Shown here piece by piece: positions 18,322 through 26,621 of a stretch of DNA of 38,975 nt (position 1 is its first letter; the number at the start of each line of letters is the position of its first letter). The stretch is taken from positions 1 to 38,975 of the forward strand of contig CAJQKV010000051.1 of NCBI GenBank assembly GCA_905479015.1, given 5' to 3'. The translations under genes were made by a program, and so were the position numbers. Origin of the DNA: an uncultured Cyclobacteriaceae bacterium (lineage in GTDB: Bacteria > Bacteroidota > Bacteroidia > Cytophagales > Cyclobacteriaceae). The notes under the pieces were generated by a model. That model ran no database searches, had not been told where the DNA came from, and worked only from the letters and a program-made list of their open reading frames with translations.

Positions 18322-18431
18322 GTAGTCAAGCATTGATCAGTATGATTTTCATTCTCACATTTATAGTGGGAGGATTTGCCTTTTTCTTATCTTTGGTAAT
18401 GAAAAATGAATCGAAAAAAATCAAACAATAA
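18318..18431 (+). CDS. MetS-like small subunit of the NSS transporter
   Basis: A 37-residue open reading frame that is easy to miss. The start ATG (18318-18320) overlaps the TGA stop of the transporter in an ATGA arrangement, so translation is probably coupled. It has one hydrophobic helix (about residues 5-28, ISMIFILTFIVGGFAFFLSL) and a Lys-rich tail ending KNESKKIKQ. Size, single helix, basic tail and position match the MetS family, the small subunit of the MetPS methionine/alanine importer known from Corynebacterium. The similarity is in layout rather than in distinctive residues. It is 7 nt before the MazG-like gene. Confidence 0.75.
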   Translation: MSSQALISMIFILTFIVGGFAFFLSLVMKNESKKIKQ

Positions 18432-18438
18432 TTTCTAA

Positions 18439-18909
18439 ATGGATAAAATTGACCCGCTTAATCAGGTAGCCCGTTTTCATCAAACCTTTCAACACCCGAT
18501 TTTAAATGAACCTGAAATCCCTTCAAAGCAACGATGTGATTTAAGGGTATCCTTAATTGATGAGGAATTACAAGAGCTTAAAGAGGCCATTGCTGAAAAA
18601 GATATGGTGGAAATTGCAGATGCGCTATGTGATATCCAATACGTGCTTTCAGGTGCCATTCTTGAGTTTGGATTGGGTGAAAAATTTCCAGCACTCTTCA
18701 ATGAAGTGCAAAGATCTAATATGAGTAAAGCCTGTGAGAGTGAAGAGGAAGCACGTGCTACGGTTGCTCACTATAAAGAAAAGAAAGATACTGATTGCTA
18801 TTATAGAGAAGTGTCAGGTAAATATCTGGTCTTTAGAAGGGGAGATGACAAGACGTTAAAATCTATTAACTATTCTCCAGCAGCTTTGAGCCCTATTTTG
18901 AAGTCTTAG
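18439..18909 (+). CDS. MazG-like NTP pyrophosphohydrolase
   Basis: A 156-residue all-alpha NTP pyrophosphohydrolase (MazG / phosphoribosyl-ATP pyrophosphohydrolase-like). The metal-binding pattern is visible as EELQELKEAI followed by EIADALCDIQY (about residues 39-70), fitting the ExxE...ExxD signature. Residues 110-156 form a short tail without a known domain. It should hydrolyse a nucleoside triphosphate to the monophosphate and pyrophosphate, with a housecleaning role being typical. It sits in the same operon as the NSS transporter and its small subunit; the functional link is not evident. Confidence 0.85.
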   Translation: MDKIDPLNQVARFHQTFQHPILNEPEIPSKQRCDLRVSLIDEELQELKEAIAEKDMVEIADALCDIQYVLSGAILEFGLGEKFPALFNEVQRSNMSKACESEEEARATVAHYKEKKDTDCYYREVSGKYLVFRRGDDKTLKSINYSPAALSPILKS

Positions 18910-19040
18910 TTTTTCTTTATCATCCATAAAAAGGTGTTTTCTATAGGGCATATTTAATGTCTCAAAAATTAGTGGAAATTGATTTTAATATATCCTATAT
19001 TGTTAATTTTACATTTTAAAACAAAGACAAATTATTGTAT

Positions 19041-20360
19041 ATGTTTGATAATCTGAGTGCTAAACTTGATCGTGCCTTTAAAAATATTAAGGGCCAAGGT
19101 AGGATCACCGAATTAAATGTTGCCGCCACAGTAAAAGAGATCCGACGGGCATTGATCGATGCGGATGTTAATTACAAAGTGGCCAAAGACGTTACTGATT
19201 TGATCAGATTAAAGGCGCTGGGGCAGGATGTCTTGATTTCTGTTTCTCCCGGTCAGCTATTGACTAAAATAGTGGCCGAAGAGCTAACTGTATTGATGGG
19301 TCAAGAAAGTGTTCCTGTCAATTTAGACGGTAATCCCAATATTATACTTATAGCAGGTCTTCAGGGCTCTGGTAAAACTACGTTTTCCGGAAAATTGGCC
19401 CATTATATCAAGAAGAAAGGTCACTCGGTTTTATTGGTTGCTTGTGATGTTTACAGGCCAGCAGCGATAGACCAACTTAAAGTGCTGGGTGAACAAATAG
19501 ACGTTGAGGTTTTTGCTGAAGCAGAAAATAAAGACGTGATTTCTATTGCCAAAAATGCCATAAAATACGCCAAGGCCCATGGAAAAAAATCAGTAATCAT
19601 TGATACGGCAGGTCGTTTGGCTGTCGATGAACAAATGATGGCTGAAATTTCAGGGCTCAAAAAAGAAATAAAACCTGCCGAGACTTTATTTGTAGTTGAT
19701 GCCATGACGGGGCAAGATGCGGTTCATACGGCCCAAGCGTTCAATGAGCGTCTTGATTTTGATGGGGTGGTGCTTACCAAGCTTGATGGTGATACACGTG
19801 GAGGAGCCGCCTTATCTGTAAGGAGGCAAGTGGAAAAACCGATTAAATTCATTTCTACGGGTGAAAAAATGGATGCCATGGATCAGTTTTATCCAGATCG
19901 CATGGCGAAGCGAATTTTGGGAATGGGTGATGTGTTGACCTTAGTAGAAAGGGCCCAGCAAAATTTTGATGAAAAAGAGACTCAGAGAATCAATAAAAAA
20001 ATCAAAAAAAACCAGTTTGGCTTTGATGATTTTTTAATTCAAATGGAACAGATCAAAAAGATGGGAAGTCTTAAGGATATCGTTGGAATGATACCTGGTA
20101 TGGGAAAGGCGATAAAAGACGTTGATATTGATGACAACACCTTAAAGCCTATAGAGGCCATTATTAAATCCATGACACCCAAGGAAAGATCCAGTCCGGA
20201 GCTCATGAATGGGAGTAGAAAAATCAGAATAGCAAAAGGAAGCGGTACGACCGTGACAGAAGTGAATCAGTTGCTTAAGCAGTTTGATCAAATGCGTAAA
20301 ATGATGAAAACTATGAATAAGATGGGCGGAGCCAAAGCATTGAACAGCTTTATGAAGTAA
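19041..20360 (+). CDS. ffh: Signal recognition particle protein Ffh
   Basis: A 439-residue SRP54 GTPase that targets nascent inner-membrane proteins to FtsY and SecYEG. The N domain is followed by the G domain: GLQGSGKT (106-113), DTAGRLAVDEQMM, TKLDGDTRGGAAL. The C-terminal M domain is methionine-rich (KMMKTMNKMGGAKALNSF) and binds 4.5S RNA and signal peptides. The frame opens at a TTG at 19035, but the ATG at 19041 gives the usual MFDNLSAKL start, so I chose that. It is convergent with pdhB, 16 nt apart, and about 130 nt after the MazG-like gene, so it likely has its own promoter. Confidence 0.97.
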   Translation: MFDNLSAKLDRAFKNIKGQGRITELNVAATVKEIRRALIDADVNYKVAKDVTDLIRLKALGQDVLISVSPGQLLTKIVAEELTVLMGQESVPVNLDGNPNIILIAGLQGSGKTTFSGKLAHYIKKKGHSVLLVACDVYRPAAIDQLKVLGEQIDVEVFAEAENKDVISIAKNAIKYAKAHGKKSVIIDTAGRLAVDEQMMAEISGLKKEIKPAETLFVVDAMTGQDAVHTAQAFNERLDFDGVVLTKLDGDTRGGAALSVRRQVEKPIKFISTGEKMDAMDQFYPDRMAKRILGMGDVLTLVERAQQNFDEKETQRINKKIKKNQFGFDDFLIQMEQIKKMGSLKDIVGMIPGMGKAIKDVDIDDNTLKPIEAIIKSMTPKERSSPELMNGSRKIRIAKGSGTTVTEVNQLLKQFDQMRKMMKTMNKMGGAKALNSFMK

Positions 20361-20376
20361 TCACGGTTATCGAGAT

Positions 20377-21354
20377 TTATCTATACATAACCGCATTGAT
20401 GGCGGCTATGGTTTTTTTGACGTTCGGCAATATTTCTTCAATCAAAGTAGGTGCATAAGGTAAGGGTAAATCTTTGCTGACGACCCTATAAATGGGCGCA
20501 TCCAAGTGGTCAAAGGCATTTCTTTGTACGATGTGACTGATGTCTGATGAAATGGAAGCAACAGGCCACGTTTCTTCCAGTAAAACCAAGCGATTTGTTT
20601 TCTTTACCGAGGTAATGATGGTTTCATAATCGATGGGTCTGACAGACCTTAAATCAATAACTTCAACATCTACGCCTTCTTTTTGCATTTCAATGGCGCA
20701 CTCATTGGCAATTTTCATAAATTTCCCAAAAGAGACTAGGGTAACATCTTTTCCTTCTCTTACGATATTGGCTTTACCGATTTCTAGTACATATTCTTCT
20801 TCTGGAACCATTCCTTTGTCACCATACATGAGTTCAGACTCCATGAATATGGTAGGGTTATTGTCCCTAATGGCGGCCTTAAGAAGACCTTTAGCATCGT
20901 AAGGGTTTGAGGGAACGACCACCTTTAGTCCAGGTGTATTTGCGAACCAATTTTCAAAATTCTGTGAATGTTGAGAGCTTAACTGACCTGCATTTCCGGT
21001 AGGTCCTCTGAAAACAATGGGGACGTTGTATTGGCCTCCAGACATAGAGAGCATTTTTGCGGCTCCATTGATAATTTGATCAATGGCGACCAAAGAAAAA
21101 TTAAAAGTCATGAATTCAATAATGGGCCTTAATCCATTCATTGCAGCTCCAATGCCTACCCCAGCAAATCCTAATTCTGCAATTGGGGTATCAATTACGC
21201 GCTTGGCACCAAATTCATCAAGCATACCTTGACTTACTTTATAGGCACCATTATAATCAGCTACTTCTTCTCCCATCAAAAAGATGTTCTCATCTTTTCT
21301 CATTTCTTCGGTCATAGCCTCCCTAAGAGCGTCCCTGAACTGAATTTCTCTCAT
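20377..21354 (-). CDS. pdhB: Pyruvate dehydrogenase E1 component, beta subunit
   Basis: A 325-residue E1-beta subunit of the pyruvate dehydrogenase complex (thiamine diphosphate dependent). Typical segments are GEEVADYNGAYKVSQGM, TPIAELGFAGVGIGAAM, RGPTGNAGQLSSQHSQ with the conserved HSQ loop, and the C-terminal transketolase domain VTLVSFGKFM and LLEETWPVAS. It pairs with PdhA for decarboxylation of pyruvate and transfer to lipoyl-E2. Neither pdhA nor the E2 gene is in this window, so the complex is split, which is common in this phylum. A branched-chain 2-oxoacid E1-beta is the main alternative; the motif pattern favours pyruvate. Confidence 0.92.
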   Translation of the reverse strand: MREIQFRDALREAMTEEMRKDENIFLMGEEVADYNGAYKVSQGMLDEFGAKRVIDTPIAELGFAGVGIGAAMNGLRPIIEFMTFNFSLVAIDQIINGAAKMLSMSGGQYNVPIVFRGPTGNAGQLSSQHSQNFENWFANTPGLKVVVPSNPYDAKGLLKAAIRDNNPTIFMESELMYGDKGMVPEEEYVLEIGKANIVREGKDVTLVSFGKFMKIANECAIEMQKEGVDVEVIDLRSVRPIDYETIITSVKKTNRLVLLEETWPVASISSDISHIVQRNAFDHLDAPIYRVVSKDLPLPYAPTLIEEILPNVKKTIAAINAVMYR

Positions 21355-21418
21355 AACAAATGATAATAATTAATAAAGGTGCTAAATTAAAAAATTAAGA
21401 TCAAATAGCGCTAAGAGT

Positions 21419-21452
21419 AAAAAAAAAGCTCCCGTTGAGGAGCTTTTTTTTT
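21419..21452 (-). terminator. Strong rho-independent terminator of the OmpA/TPR gene
   Basis: On the minus strand a hairpin with GC core GCTCC/GGAGC (21428-21432 with 21439-21443), 6-nt loop and flanking A9/T9 runs gives up to 14 pairs and a T-tract. It lies just after the stop of the 21463-23256 gene. Because both flanks are A/T runs it could also work on the plus strand. Confidence 0.85.
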
Positions 21453-21462
21453 AATTTAAGAA

Positions 21463-23256
21463 TTATCTAATCGCCTCTGCTACCGCATCTGCATAATTTG
21501 AAAACTCTAGATCATTTAAGGCTTTCTCTTTTAATGCAACATCTATAGACACGGCTGCTTTGAGATTCGACATGATACCACTTTCATTATTACTTCTTGC
21601 TGCGGTGACCGCTAAGTAATATGCGGCATGTGCTGAAAGTGAAGAACTATTATTTATTTTGTTAAATTCACGATTTGCGCCATCGAAATTATCTCCTAGT
21701 AGATGGGCTAGACCTCGGTTGAAGTTTGCCACTTCACTATCATCTGCTGCAGCTAAAGCCGCACTGGCTTTTTCATAATCCCCCATTCTAATATGAATGG
21801 AACCTATAGAAGCATTTAGTGCCTCTTTGAGATCACCCGTTGCGCCTGAAACCGCTGTTGATAGGGCTTCAAAAGACTCCTGGTAAGATGCTTGCATCAT
21901 AAGAGCAGTCCCTCTGTTAGCATGTACTTCGACATGGTCAGCTTTGTTGGATGCAATGTCTAATTGGGTCAATGCATCTTGTATGTTTTTGGCCATATCG
22001 TCTCCATTTTGTGCAGCCATTTGTAAATATACTGTAGCTAGATTGTTGTGAGCGACCCAACTTCCTTCTTTTTTCGAGGCGGCGATGTAGATCCCTTCTT
22101 TTTCTTTCAGACTAGGGGTGAGAGTAGCCGCATACAATAATTCTTCATTGGAAAGTACTTCGCTCGTGGTATCCCCATTTACGATGTGCTTGGCTAATAA
22201 AGAAATTTCAGCAGGTGACTTTTTCTCTTTAACTGTGAGAATTTCAGTTTGAGCAGTCCTTAAGGATGGATAAACTTTATCGAACACCGATTTGTAAGCG
22301 GGTATTTTTCTCATGGCCTTTTCCTTATCTTCAAAAGAACCTGAACCATTGACAATGTTTAAAAATGATTTCTTGGAATCTTCACTGATTCCCGAAGCTC
22401 TCAATGCTACTTTGAAAGCGGACCAATCTTGAACGACAGGCTTGAGGATAAATTTAATTTCAGCAGCCGTTCCCGTGTAATCATATTTACTCATTTGGCT
22501 GCGGTAATATTTTTCTATTACTTCAGCTCTGTTTTTGGATAGATCACCATTGATGGTTTCTGAACCTTCAGGAGAGTGCGTACCTGTGATCGTCACGGTG
22601 CGAGTCACATTCTTATCGGCTATAAACGCGGATAGATTTGATTTTTTTGCCTTGTTGCTCTCTCCGTCTGTAGCTAAAGATTGCGACAAATAGGCACTCC
22701 CTTGAGGAAAATAGAAATTAATATTAGTGGGTATCAATTCCTCTTGATCATTGTAACCATGATCTGCATAGTTGGTTGCGTACGCATTTTGAACAGCTCT
22801 AGATGTAGTAATAATACCTACAGCTATTTCCATTTTGTCTGTGGTTAGCACCTTTCCGTTTTTTGGATTTTTCGCTTCGCCTTGAATCACTAAGCTACCC
22901 GGATTCAGAGATGCATTATAGGGCATAGAAAAAGTGCGATTGACACGAGAAGCCGTCGAACTGCTCTGAGGATAATCTTCGGCATTGAACTCAATGCTAC
23001 CTACCTCTATCTCTTTATCACCATACTGATACGTTGTATTGAGCGTATAAACTTTTCCAGTTGGAAGTATTTTTGGGGGTAATACGGCAGAAATATCAAA
23101 GGCAACTTGGTTACCATGAAGTTCCAATGGATCAGGGCTAACCTCTAAATCTTGCTTTTCGGCAAGTTTCACCATTTTCTTAAGCGCACAACCACTAAAT
23201 AGAGAGGCAGCGATAATTGTGGCCGCTATGAGGTTTAAATTTTTCATTTTGTTCAT
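21463..23256 (-). CDS. OmpA-like and TPR-containing lipoprotein
   Basis: A 597-residue lipoprotein with lipobox LFSGC and lipidated Cys23. After a beta-rich region (about 35-160) comes an OmpA-like peptidoglycan-binding segment (about 175-260) with TGTHSPEGSETINGDLSKNR, the Bacteroidota variant of the GxTDxxGxxxxNxxLSxxRA motif. Residues from about 380 to 580 are alpha-helical repeats of TPR type (for example NKADHVEVHANRGTALMMQA). It probably anchors the outer membrane to peptidoglycan or organises a complex. Met4 (MKNLNL) is an alternative start. The gene is monocistronic, with the terminator at 21419 and a TAAATTTG box upstream. Confidence 0.85.
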   Translation of the reverse strand: MNKMKNLNLIAATIIAASLFSGCALKKMVKLAEKQDLEVSPDPLELHGNQVAFDISAVLPPKILPTGKVYTLNTTYQYGDKEIEVGSIEFNAEDYPQSSSTASRVNRTFSMPYNASLNPGSLVIQGEAKNPKNGKVLTTDKMEIAVGIITTSRAVQNAYATNYADHGYNDQEELIPTNINFYFPQGSAYLSQSLATDGESNKAKKSNLSAFIADKNVTRTVTITGTHSPEGSETINGDLSKNRAEVIEKYYRSQMSKYDYTGTAAEIKFILKPVVQDWSAFKVALRASGISEDSKKSFLNIVNGSGSFEDKEKAMRKIPAYKSVFDKVYPSLRTAQTEILTVKEKKSPAEISLLAKHIVNGDTTSEVLSNEELLYAATLTPSLKEKEGIYIAASKKEGSWVAHNNLATVYLQMAAQNGDDMAKNIQDALTQLDIASNKADHVEVHANRGTALMMQASYQESFEALSTAVSGATGDLKEALNASIGSIHIRMGDYEKASAALAAADDSEVANFNRGLAHLLGDNFDGANREFNKINNSSSLSAHAAYYLAVTAARSNNESGIMSNLKAAVSIDVALKEKALNDLEFSNYADAVAEAIR

Positions 23257-23313
23257 CGTTTATTGAGACTGTCTAAATTTTAATTTTTTCTTAATATGCT
23301 TACAATATTACCC

Positions 23314-23321
23314 CAAATTTA
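23314..23321 (-). promoter_or_regulatory. -7 box (TAAATTTG) of the OmpA/TPR gene
   Basis: Minus-strand TAAATTTG is an exact match to TAnnTTTG, 57 nt from the start codon at 23256. No good TTTG is found 19 nt upstream. The spacer here is shared with the divergent PspC promoter. Confidence 0.45.
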
Positions 23322-23337
23322 TAAAATAGTCCAATCT

Positions 23338-23370
23338 GTTGATATAAAAAGATGTTAATATTTATCTTTG
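23338..23370 (+). promoter_or_regulatory. Promoter of the PspC-domain gene (GTTG-N21-TATCTTTG)
   Basis: TATCTTTG at 23363-23370 is an exact TAnnTTTG match, with GTTG at 23338-23341 in the -33 region at 21-nt spacing. It ends 22 nt before the ATG at 23393 and faces away from the OmpA/TPR gene promoter. Confidence 0.55.
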
Positions 23371-23392
23371 TTTTGTTTTATATTCAAATTTT

Positions 23393-23602
23393 ATGCAATA
23401 TCTAATTGAAAAGTATGCTTTTGGGGTATGTAATGCGATAGGCGAGTACTTTAAAATACCTACTTCAAGTATCCGTTTATCCTTTATTTATGCCTCTTTT
23501 TTAACTTTTGGATCGCCCGTAATCCTTTATTTAGCGATTGCCTTTTGGATGAGTTTTAAGAAACTTTACAGAAGAAGAGAGAATACTCTTTGGTATTATT
23601 GA
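23393..23602 (+). CDS. PspC domain small membrane protein
   Basis: A 69-residue single PspC-domain protein: GVCNAIGEYFKIP followed by IRLSFIYASFLTFGSP and a hydrophobic helix (about residues 30-53), ending in a basic tail. Classical PspC proteins are envelope-stress regulators; single-domain ones in Bacteroidota have no established role. It has its own promoter and overlaps the stop of the convergent glycosyltransferase gene by 7 nt (23596-23602). Confidence 0.85.
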   Translation: MQYLIEKYAFGVCNAIGEYFKIPTSSIRLSFIYASFLTFGSPVILYLAIAFWMSFKKLYRRRENTLWYY

Positions 23603-24600
23603 TTTAGCTCTTTGTAAGTCTTTTTATTAAATAAGAAGTATTGTAGCGCGACACTTTCTACGGGATGTTCAAGGCTTATTTTTGGATGAGCATGTTGACT
23701 TCTGTTTCTCCAATATTTTCTTAGGTTGAAAATAAAATCTAATTCCGCCTTACATACGGCTTTGAAGTGACCAAATCCTTGGTGTTTCCAAAACAAAAAA
23801 GCTGCAGCCAGGTCGAAAATCATTCTTAAAGGAATTTTGATAAGCTGTTTTTTGGGTAGGTTTTTTAGAAGCATGACCAGACCATTCCTGAAATTTAGAT
23901 AGGTTTTTTGAGGATGAGATGCGGCTAGGGTGCCTCCACCTACATGGTGCACGGTACTTTTTGGGCTGTACCTGAATTTTTTCCCTTTCATTGCCAATCT
24001 CCAACAAAGATCAATTTCTTCCATGTGTGCAAAAAAGTCAGCATCAAATCCGCCTATATCATTGAAGTCCTCAGCTCTTATGACCATACAGGCCCCAGAG
24101 GTCCAAAACACATCAATGGCATCATCATACTGACCTCGGTCATTTTCAATAGTATCAAAAATTCGGCCTCTGCAGAAGGGGTAGCCCCAAGCATCGAGTT
24201 GACCACCGGCTGCCCCGGCATGTTCAAACTTGGAAGGATCATTCTGATCCAAAATTTTTGGCTGAACCGCACTATAATCGGGATGTTCTTCCAAAAAATC
24301 CACCAAGGGATCTAACCAATTTAACGTCGTTTCAACATCAGAATTGATGAGGGCGTAATAGTCAGCGGCTACTTCTTTGAGGGCTAAATTATAACCACCA
24401 GCATATCCATTGTTTTCTTTTAATACGATTGCTCTAATTTCCGAATGATTTTTTTTCAACCAATCTAATGAGGAATCTGTTGATCCATTGTCGGCTACTA
24501 TAATTTCATAATTACCAGAGGTTTTAATCAAGATACCTAAGTATTTTTTTAGAAAATCAATCCCATTATAATTTAAAATGACAATCGCAGTGACAGACAT
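23596..24600 (-). CDS. Family 2 glycosyltransferase
   Basis: A 334-residue GT2-type enzyme with the GT-A fold: start VTAIVILNYNGIDFL, ADNGSTDSS, the DxD-like NSDVE near residue 90, and MEEIDLCWRLAMKG in the acceptor region. It resembles rhamnosyl or other dTDP-sugar transferases (WbbL-like) acting at the cytoplasmic face in polysaccharide assembly; the sugar is not deducible. A hydrophobic stretch near residues 255-270 may touch the membrane. The start overlaps the stop of ybaB by one base (TAATG), so translation is probably coupled. It is the last gene of the hisS operon. Confidence 0.9.
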   Translation of the reverse strand: MSVTAIVILNYNGIDFLKKYLGILIKTSGNYEIIVADNGSTDSSLDWLKKNHSEIRAIVLKENNGYAGGYNLALKEVAADYYALINSDVETTLNWLDPLVDFLEEHPDYSAVQPKILDQNDPSKFEHAGAAGGQLDAWGYPFCRGRIFDTIENDRGQYDDAIDVFWTSGACMVIRAEDFNDIGGFDADFFAHMEEIDLCWRLAMKGKKFRYSPKSTVHHVGGGTLAASHPQKTYLNFRNGLVMLLKNLPKKQLIKIPLRMIFDLAAAFLFWKHQGFGHFKAVCKAELDFIFNLRKYWRNRSQHAHPKISLEHPVESVALQYFLFNKKTYKELNQ

Positions 24601-24932
24601 TACATCATGCTGTTTAGATCCATTCCTGGAATATTTGGAAGCATACCTTGCGTGGCTTTTTGTAAATGTTCCTTACTCTGGTCCTCTGCGGCTTTAATGC
24701 CTTTATTTACAGCGGCTATGATGAGGTCTTTTTGAAGTTCTTTATCTTCTTTTCCATAAAGTGAGTCATCTATTTTTAGTTCCAAGAGTTCTTTGTTTCC
24801 ATTGAATCTAGCGGTCACCAAGCCCGCACCCGAATCACTTTCTACAAAAAGATTATCCAGTTCTTCTTTGGCAATTTTCATTTTTTCTTGGACTTCTTTG
24901 ACTTTGCCCATCATTTTCATCATATCTAGCAT
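24600..24932 (-). CDS. YbaB/EbfC family nucleoid-associated protein
   Basis: A 110-residue YbaB/EbfC protein. It begins with MLDMMKMMGKVKEVQEKMK, the typical amphipathic helix, followed by VTARFNGNKELLELKI and the conserved C-terminal AAEDQSKEHLQKATQGM. YbaB proteins are dimers that bind DNA with little sequence specificity and act as nucleoid-associated proteins. It lies 15 nt after the type IX cargo gene and overlaps the glycosyltransferase by one base. In most bacteria ybaB is near dnaX/recR; here that link is lost. Confidence 0.92.
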   Translation of the reverse strand: MLDMMKMMGKVKEVQEKMKIAKEELDNLFVESDSGAGLVTARFNGNKELLELKIDDSLYGKEDKELQKDLIIAAVNKGIKAAEDQSKEHLQKATQGMLPNIPGMDLNSMM

Positions 24933-24947
24933 ATTATTGATCTTTTG

Positions 24948-26621
24948 TTATTTAATAAGAACGAAACTGCCCTGTTGCCTTAATAATTCATTTTCTTCGG
25001 TATAATAATTGACTTGGTAGACATAAGAGCCCTTGACAATATCGCCATTTTGTTGACGCCCATCCCAAAAATCATCTTTCTGTTCAGTAATAAAAATTTC
25101 TTTTCCAGCAAGATTGAATACTTTGAAAGTGAATTGATCCGTAGGAAGACCATAAAACTTTAACGTTTCATTGATGCCATTGCCATTGGGAGAAAAAGCT
25201 TCGGGCACATATATTACCGGGTTAAACTTTATCATCACTGCATTAGACCTTAAGGTAATACCTGCTGCATTGGTTCCTTCAGCCCAGATTTTTTGATGGG
25301 TCCCCAAGTCGTGTGTGATGTTGATGGTATTGAGTTGGGTCAACACAACGGGCTGGGCGATACTTTCTGTTTGATCTGAATTGATCAATTGGTAATCCAG
25401 AGTTTGCCCCAATTTATACGTACCATCAAAATATTCAGAGGTATAAGCATTGGTGTAATAGTCTGATAATTCTAGATAGGTAGGCGTAATCTTGATTGTT
25501 TGTATGCTGGCATCACACGAAGGAGTGAAAAGGAGCTCATAACTGTATTTCCGGATAGGATATACGCTAGGGTCAATGTACCCAGGCTGTATGTTGAATA
25601 AAGTATCGAACAAAACGTCATTTACATATTTTACGGCATGAAATAAACCATTGTTGTTTTCACTAAAATGCAAGGCAATATGGTTTTCTGAATCATAGGT
25701 AGCGTAGGCGTAATTAAATGCAGTAGTGTCACTGTTAATGTCCAAACACAAGGAATCACCTAATATTATATTCTCATCATTGCATAGCGAAAGGGCATTG
25801 ATCCGAAAGCATAATGAAGAGAGGGATGCATCAAAGGGCAGGGATGGGAAAAATAAGGAATTAGAGTCCAATAAGCCGTTATAGATGGGCGTAAATACAT
25901 CGGTTGTTGATTGATATTCAATATTGTAATAAGTTGTTGAATCTGCTTCATAATATATTTGGAGTGAGACTTCATTTTGACATACATATTTCACGTAGGC
26001 GGAATCCACAGTCGAATAGTTGGTCAACTCAAGCATGAGAACGCTCTGAACAGGTGAACTGCCGCAGTTAGGTTGCCCTCCGTCATAAAAACCTTCTATA
26101 ATTAAATCGATGCTGTCTACTTCAGGGACTTCTATGGTAAAGGGATTGGCTTCTTCTTTTGAATGCATGAACGTATCTGTAGAAGTGTATACTTGATAAC
26201 TATCATAATAATCGTCTAAAATCTCAATGGAGAGATGTTGACGGTCGCAGTAAAAATAACTAAATTCAGGACTTACCGGATCAGAAACTTGGATCCATAA
26301 GGAATCTTCTCTGTCATCTCCCTCACTAATTATTTGATAAATAAGATAATCTCCGGGCTCTTCGTAGGTATAAAAGGTATCTACTGAGGTCACTGTGCCT
26401 AGATTGGCTTCGTAAATATAATTCCGAGGGACCTCATCACCATAATCAATAAGCTCTTGAATGTTTACCGTGAAGGGGGCACATCCGCGTTGATATGCAA
26501 CAGAAAAAGAGGCATCTTGACTTATCTGTGCTACTGCTATAAAAGGAAGAATCAAGATAACAAAAATGGTAATTCTTAAAACAATAAGTTTGAAAGAAAA
26601 TATGATGATCTTTTTAATCAA
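24948..26621 (-). CDS. Secreted protein with gliding-motility-type C-terminal sorting domain
   Basis: A 557-residue exported protein. Residues 1-31 are a long hydrophobic signal peptide (LPFIAVAQ at its end). A PKD-like domain follows at about 34-95 (RGCAPFTVNI). The middle is beta-rich with several Cys and no recognised domain. The last 90 residues are the CHU_C / gliding motility-associated domain: VPEAFSPNGNGINETLKFYG, then VFNLAGKEIF and FWDGRQQNGD. That domain directs export by the type IX secretion system (type B sorting). The start overlaps the end of hisS by 4 nt. The role is unknown; surface adhesion or structural use would be typical. Confidence 0.88.
   Translation of the reverse strand: MIKKIIIFSFKLIVLRITIFVILILPFIAVAQISQDASFSVAYQRGCAPFTVNIQELIDYGDEVPRNYIYEANLGTVTSVDTFYTYEEPGDYLIYQIISEGDDREDSLWIQVSDPVSPEFSYFYCDRQHLSIEILDDYYDSYQVYTSTDTFMHSKEEANPFTIEVPEVDSIDLIIEGFYDGGQPNCGSSPVQSVLMLELTNYSTVDSAYVKYVCQNEVSLQIYYEADSTTYYNIEYQSTTDVFTPIYNGLLDSNSLFFPSLPFDASLSSLCFRINALSLCNDENIILGDSLCLDINSDTTAFNYAYATYDSENHIALHFSENNNGLFHAVKYVNDVLFDTLFNIQPGYIDPSVYPIRKYSYELLFTPSCDASIQTIKITPTYLELSDYYTNAYTSEYFDGTYKLGQTLDYQLINSDQTESIAQPVVLTQLNTINITHDLGTHQKIWAEGTNAAGITLRSNAVMIKFNPVIYVPEAFSPNGNGINETLKFYGLPTDQFTFKVFNLAGKEIFITEQKDDFWDGRQQNGDIVKGSYVYQVNYYTEENELLRQQGSFVLIK

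Noticed and set aside
20364-20393. Inverted repeat CGGTTAT...ATAACCG between ffh and pdhB
   Set aside because: A 7-bp stem with a 16-nt loop and no T-tract, overlapping the end of pdhB; too weak to call a terminator.
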